A stretch of 8,909 bases of DNA, taken from the NCBI GenBank assembly GCA_946885905.1, contig CAMPHL010000072.1:1-8909 (forward strand), read 5' to 3'. A program made the translations under genes and the position numbers. Source of the stretch: an uncultured Pseudomonadota bacterium. Its GTDB lineage: Bacteria; Pseudomonadota; Gammaproteobacteria; Burkholderiales; Usitatibacteraceae. Below, piece by piece: positions 1 to 6,132 of this stretch; the first letter of the stretch is position 1, and each line of letters begins with the position of its first letter. The notes under the pieces are model-generated. The model was not told where the DNA came from and searched no databases. It saw only the letters and a list, made by a program, of their open reading frames with translations.

Positions 1-1
1 C

Positions 2-88
2 CTCAGTGGCGCCGGCAGCGACGCCGCATGGCGCTCGAACATGGCGAGATGCTCTGTCCTTCACTCGTACTTGAGCGCTCTTCCATGA
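2..88 (+). CDS. Possible C-terminal tail of an unidentified upstream gene
   Basis: Reading frame 2 is open from the window edge to a TGA at 86-88. That TGA overlaps an ATG at 85-87, giving an ATGA stop/start pair of the kind used twice more in this window. The 28 residues end in HSYLSALP and I do not recognise the family. Support is weak: the other two forward frames are also open for much of this stretch, and its codons are less G+C-rich at third positions than those of the genes downstream. It may be chance, or the remains of whatever now lies in front of the solute-binding gene. Confidence 0.2.
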   Translation, partial: LSGAGSDAAWRSNMARCSVLHSYLSALP

Positions 89-945
89 TACGCCACATAC
101 TCGCCGTTCCTCGCCTGTGGAGCGATCCAGAACTTGCCGCCGCGAAGCTCGGCAAGCCCTTCGTGGTGGACAACAAGCCCGGAGCCGGAGGCATGCTCGG
201 CACCGACGCGGTGGCCAAGGCATCGCCCGACGGCCAGACGATCGGCATCTCGATCGCCGGACCGCTGGCGGTGAACACCCTGCTCTACAGGAAGATGCCC
301 TACGACCCCGCCGAGCTGGCGCCCGTCACCATCGCGGCCACGCAGGCGAGCGTCGTGGTCGCCTCGCCCTCGCTCAACGCGGGCTCGGCTGCGGAGCTGG
401 TGCAACTGCTCAAGGCCAACCCGGGCAAGTACAACTACTCCTCGATGGGCGCGGGCAGCATCTCGCACCTCGCCATGGAAGCGCTCGCGGCGCGCTCGGG
501 AACGCAGATGGTGCACGTCCCGTACGCCGGATCGGGCCCCGCGGTCGCGGCCCTGCTCGCCGGCGACACCCACCTCGCCGCCCTTCCGGCCGCGTCGGTG
601 ATGAGCCACATCAAGGCGGGAAAGCTGAAGGCGCTCGCGGTGGCTACCGAGAAGCGCTCGCCGGCGCTGCCCGACCTTCCCACCCTGCGCGAGGCCGGGA
701 TCGAGAACGTCTTCGCCGATGCCTGGATGGGATTCGTCGTGCCGGCGCGCACCCCCGATGCGCTGGTGGCCCGCATCCACGACGAGATCGGCAAGGTCCT
801 CGCCGAGCCCGGGGTGCGCGAAAAGCTGCGCGCGCATTACATGGACGTAGTGGCCAACACGCCCGCCGAATTCCGCGCGGCGATGAAGGCCGACGTCGAG
901 CGGTGGAAGCCGGTGATCGAGCGTAACGCCATCAAGCTCGACTGA
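85..945 (+). CDS. Bug/TctC-family solute-binding protein with an abnormal, shortened N-terminus
   Basis: This is a periplasmic substrate-binding protein of the tripartite tricarboxylate transporter (Bug) family, which captures small carboxylates. From residue 15 (start at 85) the match is clear: ELAAAKLGKPFVV, then NKPGAGG at 30-36, SPDGQT, YNYSSMGAGSISH near 116-128, HVPYAGSGPA at 144-153, ALPDLPTLREAG and a C-terminal RWKPVIE helix. Members normally begin with a cleaved signal peptide, a first strand and a VPFxxGGxxD ligand loop. None of these is here in any frame: MIRHILAV, which looks like the first residues of a signal peptide, runs straight into the first helix. About 35 mature residues plus most of the signal are missing. 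The ATG at 85 is preferred because it overlaps a TGA; an in-frame ATG at 28 would give 305 residues. Neither has a clear ribosome binding site. Without a signal and the first ligand loop the product is probably non-functional, unless the assembly is wrong here. The stop overlaps the next ATG by one base (TGATG). Confidence 0.82.
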   Translation: MIRHILAVPRLWSDPELAAAKLGKPFVVDNKPGAGGMLGTDAVAKASPDGQTIGISIAGPLAVNTLLYRKMPYDPAELAPVTIAATQASVVVASPSLNAGSAAELVQLLKANPGKYNYSSMGAGSISHLAMEALAARSGTQMVHVPYAGSGPAVAALLAGDTHLAALPAASVMSHIKAGKLKALAVATEKRSPALPDLPTLREAGIENVFADAWMGFVVPARTPDALVARIHDEIGKVLAEPGVREKLRAHYMDVVANTPAEFRAAMKADVERWKPVIERNAIKLD

Positions 946-2270
946 TGATCCGAGAACCGGAGCGGCGCACGCCGCTCTTCGGCGAGTTCGACGTCGTGGT
1001 GCTGGGCGGCGGGCCCGCGGGCATCGCGGCGGCGGCCTCGGCGGCGCGCAACGGCGCGGATACGCTACTCGTGGAGCGCTACGGATTCCTCGGCGGCATG
1101 GGGACCGCGGCGGGCGTGACCAACTTCTGCGGCCTGCACGCGAACGTCCACGGGGAGCATCGGCGCGTGGTGCACGGCGTCGTGGACGAGCTGCTCGATC
1201 GCATGCACGCGCTCGACGGCCTTTCCGAGCCGCACCTGGTGCTTGGGCGCATCCACGCACAGGCCTACGACATCTCGGCATACAAGTGCGCCGCCGACGC
1301 GCTGCTCGCGCAGGCGGGCGCGCGCACCCTGTTCCACGCGACCGCCGCGGGCGTGGTGGCGTTTCCCTCGGGGATCGATTGCCTCCTCCTGGAGACCCGC
1401 TCCGGGCGGCGGGCCGTGCGGGCACTCGCGTTCATCGATTGCTCTGGGGACGCGGAGCTTGCCCACTGGGCCGGCGCCCCGCTCGAAAAGGGCGATGCAT
1501 CGGGGGCACTGCTTTATCCCACGATGATGTTTCGCGTGGGCGGCGTCGACAACGCGCGCGCGGGCGATGCGTGGCGCTCGATCCCCTCGCTCATGGAAGA
1601 GGCCGAGCGTTCGGGCGAATTCCGCTTTCCGCGCAAGGGCGCGATCGTGCGGCCGCAGAAGCACGAGGGCGAATGGCGCGTGAACGTGACGCAACTGCGC
1701 AACGCCGACGGCAGCGCCGTGGACGGCACCGACGCGGCGGCGCTCTCCGCCGCGGAAATCGAGGGACGGCGCCAGGCCGTCGAATACCTGCGCTTCCTGC
1801 GCGCGAAGGTCGCCGGCTTCGAACGCGCCTACCTGCTGGAACTGGCTCCCCAGGTGGGCATCCGCGAGACGCGGCGCCTGGCCGGCATGTACCAGCTCGC
1901 GCGCGAGGACGTGCTCGGGTGCGCGAGCTTCGAGGACAGCATCGGCGTGAACGCGTGGCCGGTCGAGAACCATGTCGCCGGCGATGTCCGCTGGGAATGG
2001 CCCGCGGAAGGATCGCGCGGTTACAACCAGATGCCCTTCCGCATGCTCGTGCCGCGCGCGGGACCACCCAACCTCCTCGTCGCGGGCCGCTGCGCCTCGA
2101 TGACGCACGAGGGCCAGTCGGCCGCGCGCGTGAGCGGAGGTTGCTTCGTGATGGGACAGGCCGCCGGAACCGCGACCGCCTGCGCGATGCGCGGCGACAT
2201 CGCGCCCCGGGAGGTGCCCTACCTGGAGCTGCGCGGCGCCCTCGCGCGCGACGGCGTCTTTTTAGGCTGA
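945..2270 (+). CDS. FAD-dependent oxidoreductase (FAD_oxidored-like family)
   Basis: This is a 441-residue flavoprotein with no signal peptide, so cytoplasmic. Residues 15-26 form the Rossmann strand and dinucleotide loop (FDVVVLGGGPAG), and E44 ends the second strand to hold the ribose. GFLGGMGTAAGVTNFCG (48-63) follows, as in the FAD_oxidored group (Pfam PF12831 by motif). IDCSGDAELAHWAGAP (164-179) is the second FAD-contact motif. VAGR (379-382), then GQSAARVSGG and MGQAAGTA, close the C-terminal FAD lobe. The family oxidises or reduces varied small organic substrates and the substrate here cannot be read from sequence. The 1-base TGATG overlap with the solute-binding gene, and the lack of its own ribosome binding site, suggest translational coupling. 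A role in metabolising a carboxylate taken up by that transporter is an inference. A terminator-like hairpin lies within its final codons. Confidence 0.9.
   Translation: MIREPERRTPLFGEFDVVVLGGGPAGIAAAASAARNGADTLLVERYGFLGGMGTAAGVTNFCGLHANVHGEHRRVVHGVVDELLDRMHALDGLSEPHLVLGRIHAQAYDISAYKCAADALLAQAGARTLFHATAAGVVAFPSGIDCLLLETRSGRRAVRALAFIDCSGDAELAHWAGAPLEKGDASGALLYPTMMFRVGGVDNARAGDAWRSIPSLMEEAERSGEFRFPRKGAIVRPQKHEGEWRVNVTQLRNADGSAVDGTDAAALSAAEIEGRRQAVEYLRFLRAKVAGFERAYLLELAPQVGIRETRRLAGMYQLAREDVLGCASFEDSIGVNAWPVENHVAGDVRWEWPAEGSRGYNQMPFRMLVPRAGPPNLLVAGRCASMTHEGQSAARVSGGCFVMGQAAGTATACAMRGDIAPREVPYLELRGALARDGVFLG
2235..2263 (+). terminator. Terminator-like hairpin inside the 3' end of the oxidoreductase gene
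   Basis: GGCGCC (2235-2240) pairs with GGCGTC (2253-2258) with one G-U pair. The 12-base loop holds the self-complementary TCGCGCGCGA, which can extend the stem past a C-C mismatch. Five T (2259-2263) follow at once. The layout fits a Rho-independent terminator for the plus-strand pair of genes, placed inside coding sequence because the convergent gene starts its stop codon only 8 bases after the oxidoreductase TGA. High G+C content makes chance stems common, so the T run carries the argument. Confidence 0.45.
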
Positions 2271-2278
2271 AGCGCGCC

Positions 2279-3052
2279 CTACGTGCGCCAGCCCGGATCG
2301 AGCCGGTCGAGCTTCCTCAGGATTCCGGGCCAGGCGATGTTGCCGCCGGCCTGCCTCAGCACCACCTTGGCCGCCTTCTGGATGCCGTCCACGATCGGCC
2401 TGGGCACTTCGACCAGCTCGCCGCCGCCCGCCTGCGCGCGAACTTGCACCTCGCACGCCTTCTGCAGGATGTACATGTAGAGGAAGGCGTCGGCCACGCT
2501 CTCCCCGCATGTGAGCAGCCCGTGGTTGCGCAGGATCATGTTGTGCCGGTCGCCCAAGTCGCGCACGAGCCGCGCCTTTTCCTCCGGGTTGAGGGCCACC
2601 CCTTCGTAGTCGTGGTACGCCAGGTTCGACAGCGGGAAGAGCGATTGCTGCGAGATCGGCCGCAGCCCTTCCTTCTGGCACGAGACCGCCACGCCCTCGA
2701 TCGTGTGCAGGTGGATCACGCAGGCCGCGTCCTCGCGCGCCTCGTGCACGGCGCTGTGGATCGTGAACCCGGCGGGGTTGATCTCGAAGGGCGAGTCCAT
2801 CACCTTCTCGCCCGTGAGGTTCACCATCACGAGGCTGGAAGCCGTGATCTCCTCGAACATCATCCCGTAGGGATTGATGAGGAAGTGATGGCCCGGACCG
2901 GGCACGCGCGCCGATATGTGCGTGAACACCAGGTCGTCCCAGCCGTACATCGCCACGGCGCGATAGGCGGCCGCGAGGTCGGTGCGCATCGCCCATTGCT
3001 CGGGGGATACCCGGGCCTTGACGGAACGGATCAGCGCAGGGTCGGCGTGCAT
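2279..3052 (-). CDS. Class II aldolase/adducin family protein
   Basis: This is a 257-residue cytoplasmic protein of the class II (zinc) aldolase/adducin fold. Visible landmarks are [16 protein letters not shown] (37-52), the phosphate-loop-like [13 protein letters not shown] (58-70), the zinc histidines H114 and H116 in VIHLHT, and H177 in [10 protein letters not shown]. Fuculose- and ribulose-phosphate aldolases carry a catalytic glutamate about 19 residues before the first zinc histidine. Here that column appears to be G95 in [15 protein letters not shown], a pattern seen in the large uncharacterised branch of the family. Metal binding is therefore likely, but a sugar-phosphate aldolase reaction is not assured. 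The start ATG has no Shine-Dalgarno sequence and sits in a palindrome shared with the divergent VOC gene. It converges with the oxidoreductase gene. Confidence 0.9.
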   Translation of the reverse strand: MHADPALIRSVKARVSPEQWAMRTDLAAAYRAVAMYGWDDLVFTHISARVPGPGHHFLINPYGMMFEEITASSLVMVNLTGEKVMDSPFEINPAGFTIHSAVHEAREDAACVIHLHTIEGVAVSCQKEGLRPISQQSLFPLSNLAYHDYEGVALNPEEKARLVRDLGDRHNMILRNHGLLTCGESVADAFLYMYILQKACEVQVRAQAGGGELVEVPRPIVDGIQKAAKVVLRQAGGNIAWPGILRKLDRLDPGWRT

Positions 3053-3066
3053 AATTGGCCATTATG
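3050..3066. promoter_or_regulatory. Palindromic start-codon pair, possible bidirectional leaderless promoter
   Basis: CATAATTGGCCATTATG is a perfect 16-base palindrome (CATAAT-GGCC-ATTATG) but for one extra T. Its two ends are the ATG codons of the divergent aldolase (CAT, 3050-3052) and VOC (ATG, 3064-3066) genes. Each strand reads CATAAT, one mismatch from the sigma-70 -10 box. A transcript starting the usual 7 bases beyond each box would begin about 2 bases before the opposite ATG. Neither gene has a Shine-Dalgarno sequence, as expected of leaderless mRNAs, and the AT-rich spot stands out locally. No good -35 box at 16-18 bases was found on either side; TTGACG at 3018-3023 is too distant. 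The palindrome could also be a dimeric regulator site. Confidence 0.4.
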
Positions 3067-3453
3067 ATCAAGATCGACCGCATCGACCACGTCGTCCTCA
3101 CCGTCTTCGACATCGAGCGCACCATCGACTTCTATTCGCGCGTGCTCGGCATGGAGCCGGTCACGTTCGCGGGTGGGCGGCGCGGGCTCTCGTTCGGGCG
3201 GCAGAAATTCAACCTGCACCAGGCCGGGCGCGAGTTCGAGCCCAAGGCCCTCAGGCCCACGCCGGGCGCGATGGACTTCTGCCTTGTCACCGAGACGCCG
3301 CTCGCCGAGGTGATGGACAGCCTCGAGTCCAACGGCGTGGCGATCATCGCCGGGCCGGTGGACAAGACCGGCGCCACGGGGCCCATCGAGTCCGTGTACT
3401 TCCGCGATCCCGACGGCAACCTGGTCGAGGTGTCAAACTACGCAGCGAAATGA
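3064..3453 (+). CDS. VOC family protein (glyoxalase/bleomycin-resistance fold)
   Basis: This 129-residue protein has two babbab modules of the vicinal oxygen chelate superfamily. H9 in [10 protein letters not shown]52 in [13 protein letters not shown] and E122 in [14 protein letters not shown] fit three of the metal ligands of the fold. RPTPGAMDF and [16 protein letters not shown] match a branch often labelled 'VOC family virulence protein', whose reaction is not established. Glyoxalase-like or ring-cleavage chemistry is possible, but the sequence does not choose between them. The ATG at 3064 is preferred over an in-frame TTG at 3055, because the homologous sequence begins at MIKIDRIDH and the ATG is the palindrome end. 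The TGA overlaps the pdxH ATG by 4 bases, so it heads a coupled three-gene operon. Confidence 0.9.
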   Translation: MIKIDRIDHVVLTVFDIERTIDFYSRVLGMEPVTFAGGRRGLSFGRQKFNLHQAGREFEPKALRPTPGAMDFCLVTETPLAEVMDSLESNGVAIIAGPVDKTGATGPIESVYFRDPDGNLVEVSNYAAK

Positions 3454-4091
3454 CCCTTCCCGACCTCGCGGCGATCCGCAACGATTACGCGCTCAAGACC
3501 CTCGACGAGACGCAGGTCGATCGTGACCCCCTGAAGCAATTCGGGGTCTGGATGGTGGAGGCGATCCACGCCCAGGTGCCCGAGGCCACGGCGATGCACC
3601 TTTCGACGGTCGCCGCCGATGGCAGGCCTTCGGGCCGGATCGTGCTGCTGAAGGGCGTCGATGCCCGCGGCTTCGTGTTCTACACGAACTACGAAAGCCG
3701 CAAGGGCCGCGAGCTCTCGGTCAACCCGGCGGCGGCGCTCACGTTCATGTGGAAGGAGCTCGAGCGCCAGGTGCGCATCGAAGGCGAGGTGGAGAAAGTG
3801 ACGCCCCGGGAATCGGACGAGTATTTCGCCACGCGGCCCTTGGGGTCACGAATCGGCGCCTGGGCGAGCCCCCAGAGCACGGCCATCGCGGACCGCGCGT
3901 GGCTCGAGCAGCGCTGGGAGGCGCTCACGGCACAGCACGGCGAGACGCCGCCGAGGCCCGCGCACTGGGGCGGCTATCGCCTGAAGCCGGCCTACATCGA
4001 GTTCTGGCAAGGCCGCCGCAGCCGCCTGCACGACCGCGTGGCCTATGCCCGGGAAGGCGAGGGGTGGAAGATCTCGCGCCTGGCTCCGTGA
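3450..4091 (+). CDS. pdxH: Pyridoxine/pyridoxamine 5'-phosphate oxidase
   Basis: This FMN enzyme oxidises pyridoxine or pyridoxamine 5'-phosphate to pyridoxal 5'-phosphate in the cytoplasm, the last step of PLP synthesis and salvage. The 213 residues match the family's usual length of about 215. Signatures in order: [11 protein letters not shown] (61-71) and [17 protein letters not shown] (77-93) around FMN and substrate phosphate, [19 protein letters not shown] (99-117), [19 protein letters not shown] (122-140), [11 protein letters not shown] (170-180) and the C-terminal substrate site [14 protein letters not shown] (183-196), ending WKISRLAP. The ATG lies in an ATGA overlap with the VOC stop, and the stop lies in a GTGA overlap with chaC. 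Translation of all three is therefore probably coupled. No lesion seen. Confidence 0.97.
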   Translation: MTLPDLAAIRNDYALKTLDETQVDRDPLKQFGVWMVEAIHAQVPEATAMHLSTVAADGRPSGRIVLLKGVDARGFVFYTNYESRKGRELSVNPAAALTFMWKELERQVRIEGEVEKVTPRESDEYFATRPLGSRIGAWASPQSTAIADRAWLEQRWEALTAQHGETPPRPAHWGGYRLKPAYIEFWQGRRSRLHDRVAYAREGEGWKISRLAP

Positions 4092-4726
4092 CGAAGGTCC
4101 TGGAATTCGCGCCGCCGGCGGCCGCGGCGCAACCCCTGTCGGGCGCGGAGCTGCTCGCTTCGTTGCGCTCCGCGCTCGCGCCATGGAAGCCGGGCTCGCC
4201 GTTCTGGATCTTCGCGTACGGCTCGCTCATGTGGAACCCGGAGTTCGCCTGGGATGCGCGCCACGTGGCCACCATCCGCGGCTACCACCGTTCCTTCCGG
4301 ATCTGGTCGCGCATCAACCGGGGAACGCCCGAGAACCCCGGGCTTGTCCTTACCCTGGAGTGCGGCGGCAGCTGCCGCGGGCTCATCTACCGCATCCATC
4401 CCGACCGCGTCGAGGAGGAGATGGAGCGCATCTGGAAGCGCGAGATGACCTTCGGCTCCTACCGGCCGAAGTGGCTGAGCTGCGTGGTCGGCGAGGAGTC
4501 GTTCAAGGCCCTCGCGTTCACCGTGAACCGCCAGTGCTCGGGATATGCCGGCCGCATTCCGCTGGATGTGGTGGTCGAAGCGATCGCGAGCGCCCGCGGG
4601 CGGTACGGACCCGCGCACGACTACCTGTTCAAGACCACCGAGACGCTTCGCGAGCACGGCATCCGCGACGAGCGCGTGGAGCACCTCGCCGGGCTCGTGA
4701 GGCAGCGTCTGGCGGGCGCCGGCTAG
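4088..4726 (+). CDS. chaC: ChaC-type gamma-glutamylcyclotransferase
   Basis: This cytoplasmic enzyme is expected to split glutathione into 5-oxoproline and cysteinylglycine. [12 protein letters not shown] (40-51) holds the YGSL substrate loop (44-47). [36 protein letters not shown] and a glutamate in IWKREM (E119, proposed catalytic base) follow. ANR-type [15 protein letters not shown] and [24 protein letters not shown] finish the domain. At 212 residues it is of normal ChaC length with a slightly long N-terminus. The start is called as the GTG at 4088 because it forms a GTGA overlap with the pdxH stop; the next in-frame ATG falls inside the YGSLMWNP motif and would destroy the domain. Its TAG shares the tetranucleotide CTAG (4723-4726) with the stop of the convergent gene. 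Confidence 0.93.
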   Translation: MTKVLEFAPPAAAAQPLSGAELLASLRSALAPWKPGSPFWIFAYGSLMWNPEFAWDARHVATIRGYHRSFRIWSRINRGTPENPGLVLTLECGGSCRGLIYRIHPDRVEEEMERIWKREMTFGSYRPKWLSCVVGEESFKALAFTVNRQCSGYAGRIPLDVVVEAIASARGRYGPAHDYLFKTTETLREHGIRDERVEHLAGLVRQRLAGAG

Positions 4727-5220
4727 CGCGCTTCGTGCGCCCGCGCGTCGCGCTCGTAGGGCGAGTCGCGATAGCCGTGGCGCATCAGGTCGGGGATGTG
4801 CGCGGCGAGGAAGGGCTCGATCCCGCCCGCCTGCTCGTACTGCGCGACGTGGCGCAGCTCGTGGCGCAGCAGCCGCATGTCGCCTTCGGCTCCGCGCTTG
4901 ATCAGCACGGCGTAACCCAGCGTCATCCCGTCGGCGGCCTGCGGCATGAGGCCGATGCGGCCGGCCGCGGTCGTGAGCACCGGATCATGCGGCGCGGGGA
5001 GTGCGTCGACCACATGGACACGAACCTTCGCGGGATCGCGAACCCCGACCGCGCGCGCCAGGGCGGCCTGGGCGGAAGTGAGCTCCGCGCCCAGCGCGAG
5101 CGACCGGCTCGACTGGGCCTCGGCCCAGCCGGCGGCCAGCGTGGCGACGGCCTCGAGGTCGGCCGCCTTCGCGCAAAGGATGGTCATGCTCGCGGCCAGC
5201 GCGAGCAACAGCTTGCTCAT
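4723..5220 (-). CDS. Small secreted protein with an HExxH metallopeptidase-like motif
   Basis: This is a 165-residue protein of unassigned family. Residues 1-19 look like a Sec signal peptide (MSKLLLALAASMTILCAKA) with an AKA|AD cleavage site; C16 does not sit in a lipobox. The mature part has a helical start, a strand-rich middle (VRVHVVDALP, LGYAVLIKR) and HELRHVAQYEQAGG with H120, E121 and H124, the zinc-binding HExxH pattern. E156 or E163 in YERDARAHE could supply a third ligand. HExxHVxQ resembles the gluzincin-like DUF4157 motif, but the chain is short and no peptidase activity is shown. The ATG at 5220 follows AAGGGGAT (5233-5226), a fair ribosome binding site. It lies 95 bases after the DUF488 gene on the same strand and converges on chaC. 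Confidence 0.8.
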   Translation of the reverse strand: MSKLLLALAASMTILCAKAADLEAVATLAAGWAEAQSSRSLALGAELTSAQAALARAVGVRDPAKVRVHVVDALPAPHDPVLTTAAGRIGLMPQAADGMTLGYAVLIKRGAEGDMRLLRHELRHVAQYEQAGGIEPFLAAHIPDLMRHGYRDSPYERDARAHEAR

Positions 5221-5225
5221 CGTGG

Positions 5226-5233
5226 ATCCCCTT
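5226..5233 (-). promoter_or_regulatory. Ribosome binding site of the HExxH protein gene
   Basis: On the minus strand AAGGGGAT ends 5 bases before the ATG at 5220 and supports that start over any other. Most other genes in the window lack a visible Shine-Dalgarno sequence. Confidence 0.5.
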
Positions 5234-5288
5234 CGACGTCCCTCGTAGGACTCTACCGACAACGTCGGGGCGATTGGCGCCGGGCGGA

Positions 5289-5304
5289 TGCTCCTTTCGG
5301 AGCA
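5289..5304 (-). terminator. Hairpin after the DUF488 gene, possible weak terminator
   Basis: On the minus strand TGCTCC-GAAA-GGAGCA is a perfect 6-bp stem with a GNRA tetraloop, 11 bases past the DUF488 stop. A second perfect stem, CCGAC-GTT-GTCGG, lies at 5268-5256. Neither is followed by a T run, so intrinsic termination is doubtful. They may stabilise the 3' end of the prlC-rid-DUF488 transcript, or read-through into the HExxH gene may occur. Confidence 0.3.
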
Positions 5305-5315
5305 GGCTGGCGGAG

Positions 5316-5705
5316 TTAACCGCGGATTTTGGCGCCCGCCTCCGCGAGAAGCTCGCGCAGCACCGAGCGGTGGCAGCGGGACTCGTCCTCGCAGTAGCAC
5401 CCAACCGAAAAGTCGGCCTCGCGGGACAGCAGCGCGAGGACTTCGATCGTGCGGGCGCTCTCGGGCGCTGCCATCTCGGCCCGGTAGGCCCTCGCGAACC
5501 GCTTCCACTGCGCCGGCGTTTCCGCGGCGAGGCCCAGCTTCATCGTTGCGACGCTGGGGGCGAGATTGGGGTACCAGACGTCGTAGAAGTCGCGCTTCGC
5601 GAACTGGCTCCTGGGCACCCCGCGCGGGGGCCTGCGCACGGTCCCCAGCCGCGGGCCCTCGTCCGGCAGCCGGGGTGTGCCCAGGCGAACGATGCGCACG
5701 GCCAT
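5316..5705 (-). CDS. DUF488 family protein
   Basis: This is a 129-residue soluble protein of the DUF488 family, function unknown. Visible landmarks are VRLGTPRLPDEGPRLGTVRRPPRGVP (6-31), DVWYPNLAPS (42-51), a WKRFARAYRAEM helix (67-78) and a C-terminal CYCEDESRCHRSVL (103-116) with C103, C105 and C111. The cysteine- and histidine-bearing ending is a hallmark of one branch of the family and could bind metal or act in redox or nucleic-acid chemistry; this is inference. It starts 28 bases after the Rid gene stop on the same strand. No Shine-Dalgarno sequence precedes the ATG, so it is probably read as the third cistron of the prlC transcript. Confidence 0.85.
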   Translation of the reverse strand: MAVRIVRLGTPRLPDEGPRLGTVRRPPRGVPRSQFAKRDFYDVWYPNLAPSVATMKLGLAAETPAQWKRFARAYRAEMAAPESARTIEVLALLSREADFSVGCYCEDESRCHRSVLRELLAEAGAKIRG

Positions 5706-5733
5706 GGCTAGCGGAGGTCGTGCGCGAACATCG

Positions 5734-6132
5734 TCACCCTCCCTGGGACACTTCGCGGCGCAACGCCGTCACCTCGATCTCGATCCTGATGCGGGGATCG
5801 AGGAGGTCGGCCGAGAACATCGTCGCCGCGGGACGCACGTCGCCAAGGTACTTGCGCAGGACCGGCCAGCATTCGGCAAACTCGTCCGCCTGGGGCAGGA
5901 TGTAGTGCACACGCACGACGTCCGCGAGCGTGGCACCGGCCTGCGACAGCGCGGCCTCGATGTTGCGGAAGCACTGCTCGCACTGCGCGACCACGCCGTC
6001 GGCGAGCGTCATGGTCGTGTAGTCGAAGCCGGTGGTGCCCGAGACGAAGATCCAATCGCCCTGCACCACCGCGCGCGAGTAGCCGATGTCCTTTTCGAAC
6101 GTGGAGCCGGAGGAGATGAGGCTGCGGGTCAT
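5734..6132 (-). CDS. Rid family (YjgF/YER057c/UK114) protein
   Basis: This 132-residue protein has the trimeric Rid fold: VVQGDWIFVSGTTGFDYTT (22-40), QCEQCFRNIEAALSQAGATLADVVRVHYILP (50-80) and the C-terminal RPAATMFSADLLDPRIRIEIEVTAL (100-124). RidA itself hydrolyses 2-aminoacrylate and other enamines released by PLP enzymes, and needs an arginine (R105 in Escherichia coli) directly after the PA of its PARS motif. Here the matching residue is A103 (RPAAT), so this is more likely one of the Rid subfamilies without deaminase activity shown for RidA, and ridA is not assigned. Its ATG lies in an ATGA overlap with the stop of the oligopeptidase gene, implying coupled translation. Confidence 0.9.
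   Translation of the reverse strand: MTRSLISSGSTFEKDIGYSRAVVQGDWIFVSGTTGFDYTTMTLADGVVAQCEQCFRNIEAALSQAGATLADVVRVHYILPQADEFAECWPVLRKYLGDVRPAATMFSADLLDPRIRIEIEVTALRREVSQGG

Noticed and set aside
61..1425. A 454-codon minus-strand open frame opposite the solute-binding gene
   Set aside because: Very Arg/Pro/Ala-rich composition with no domain; the plus-strand Bug motifs explain the sequence.
1286..3067. A 593-codon plus-strand open frame across the oxidoreductase and aldolase genes
   Set aside because: It overlaps two convincing genes in other frames, is arginine-rich and low-complexity, and spans a convergent boundary, so it is a compositional artefact.
5708..5731. Seven-codon open frame (MFAHDLR) between the Rid and DUF488 genes
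   Set aside because: Too short to support and without a ribosome binding site; equally likely to be chance.
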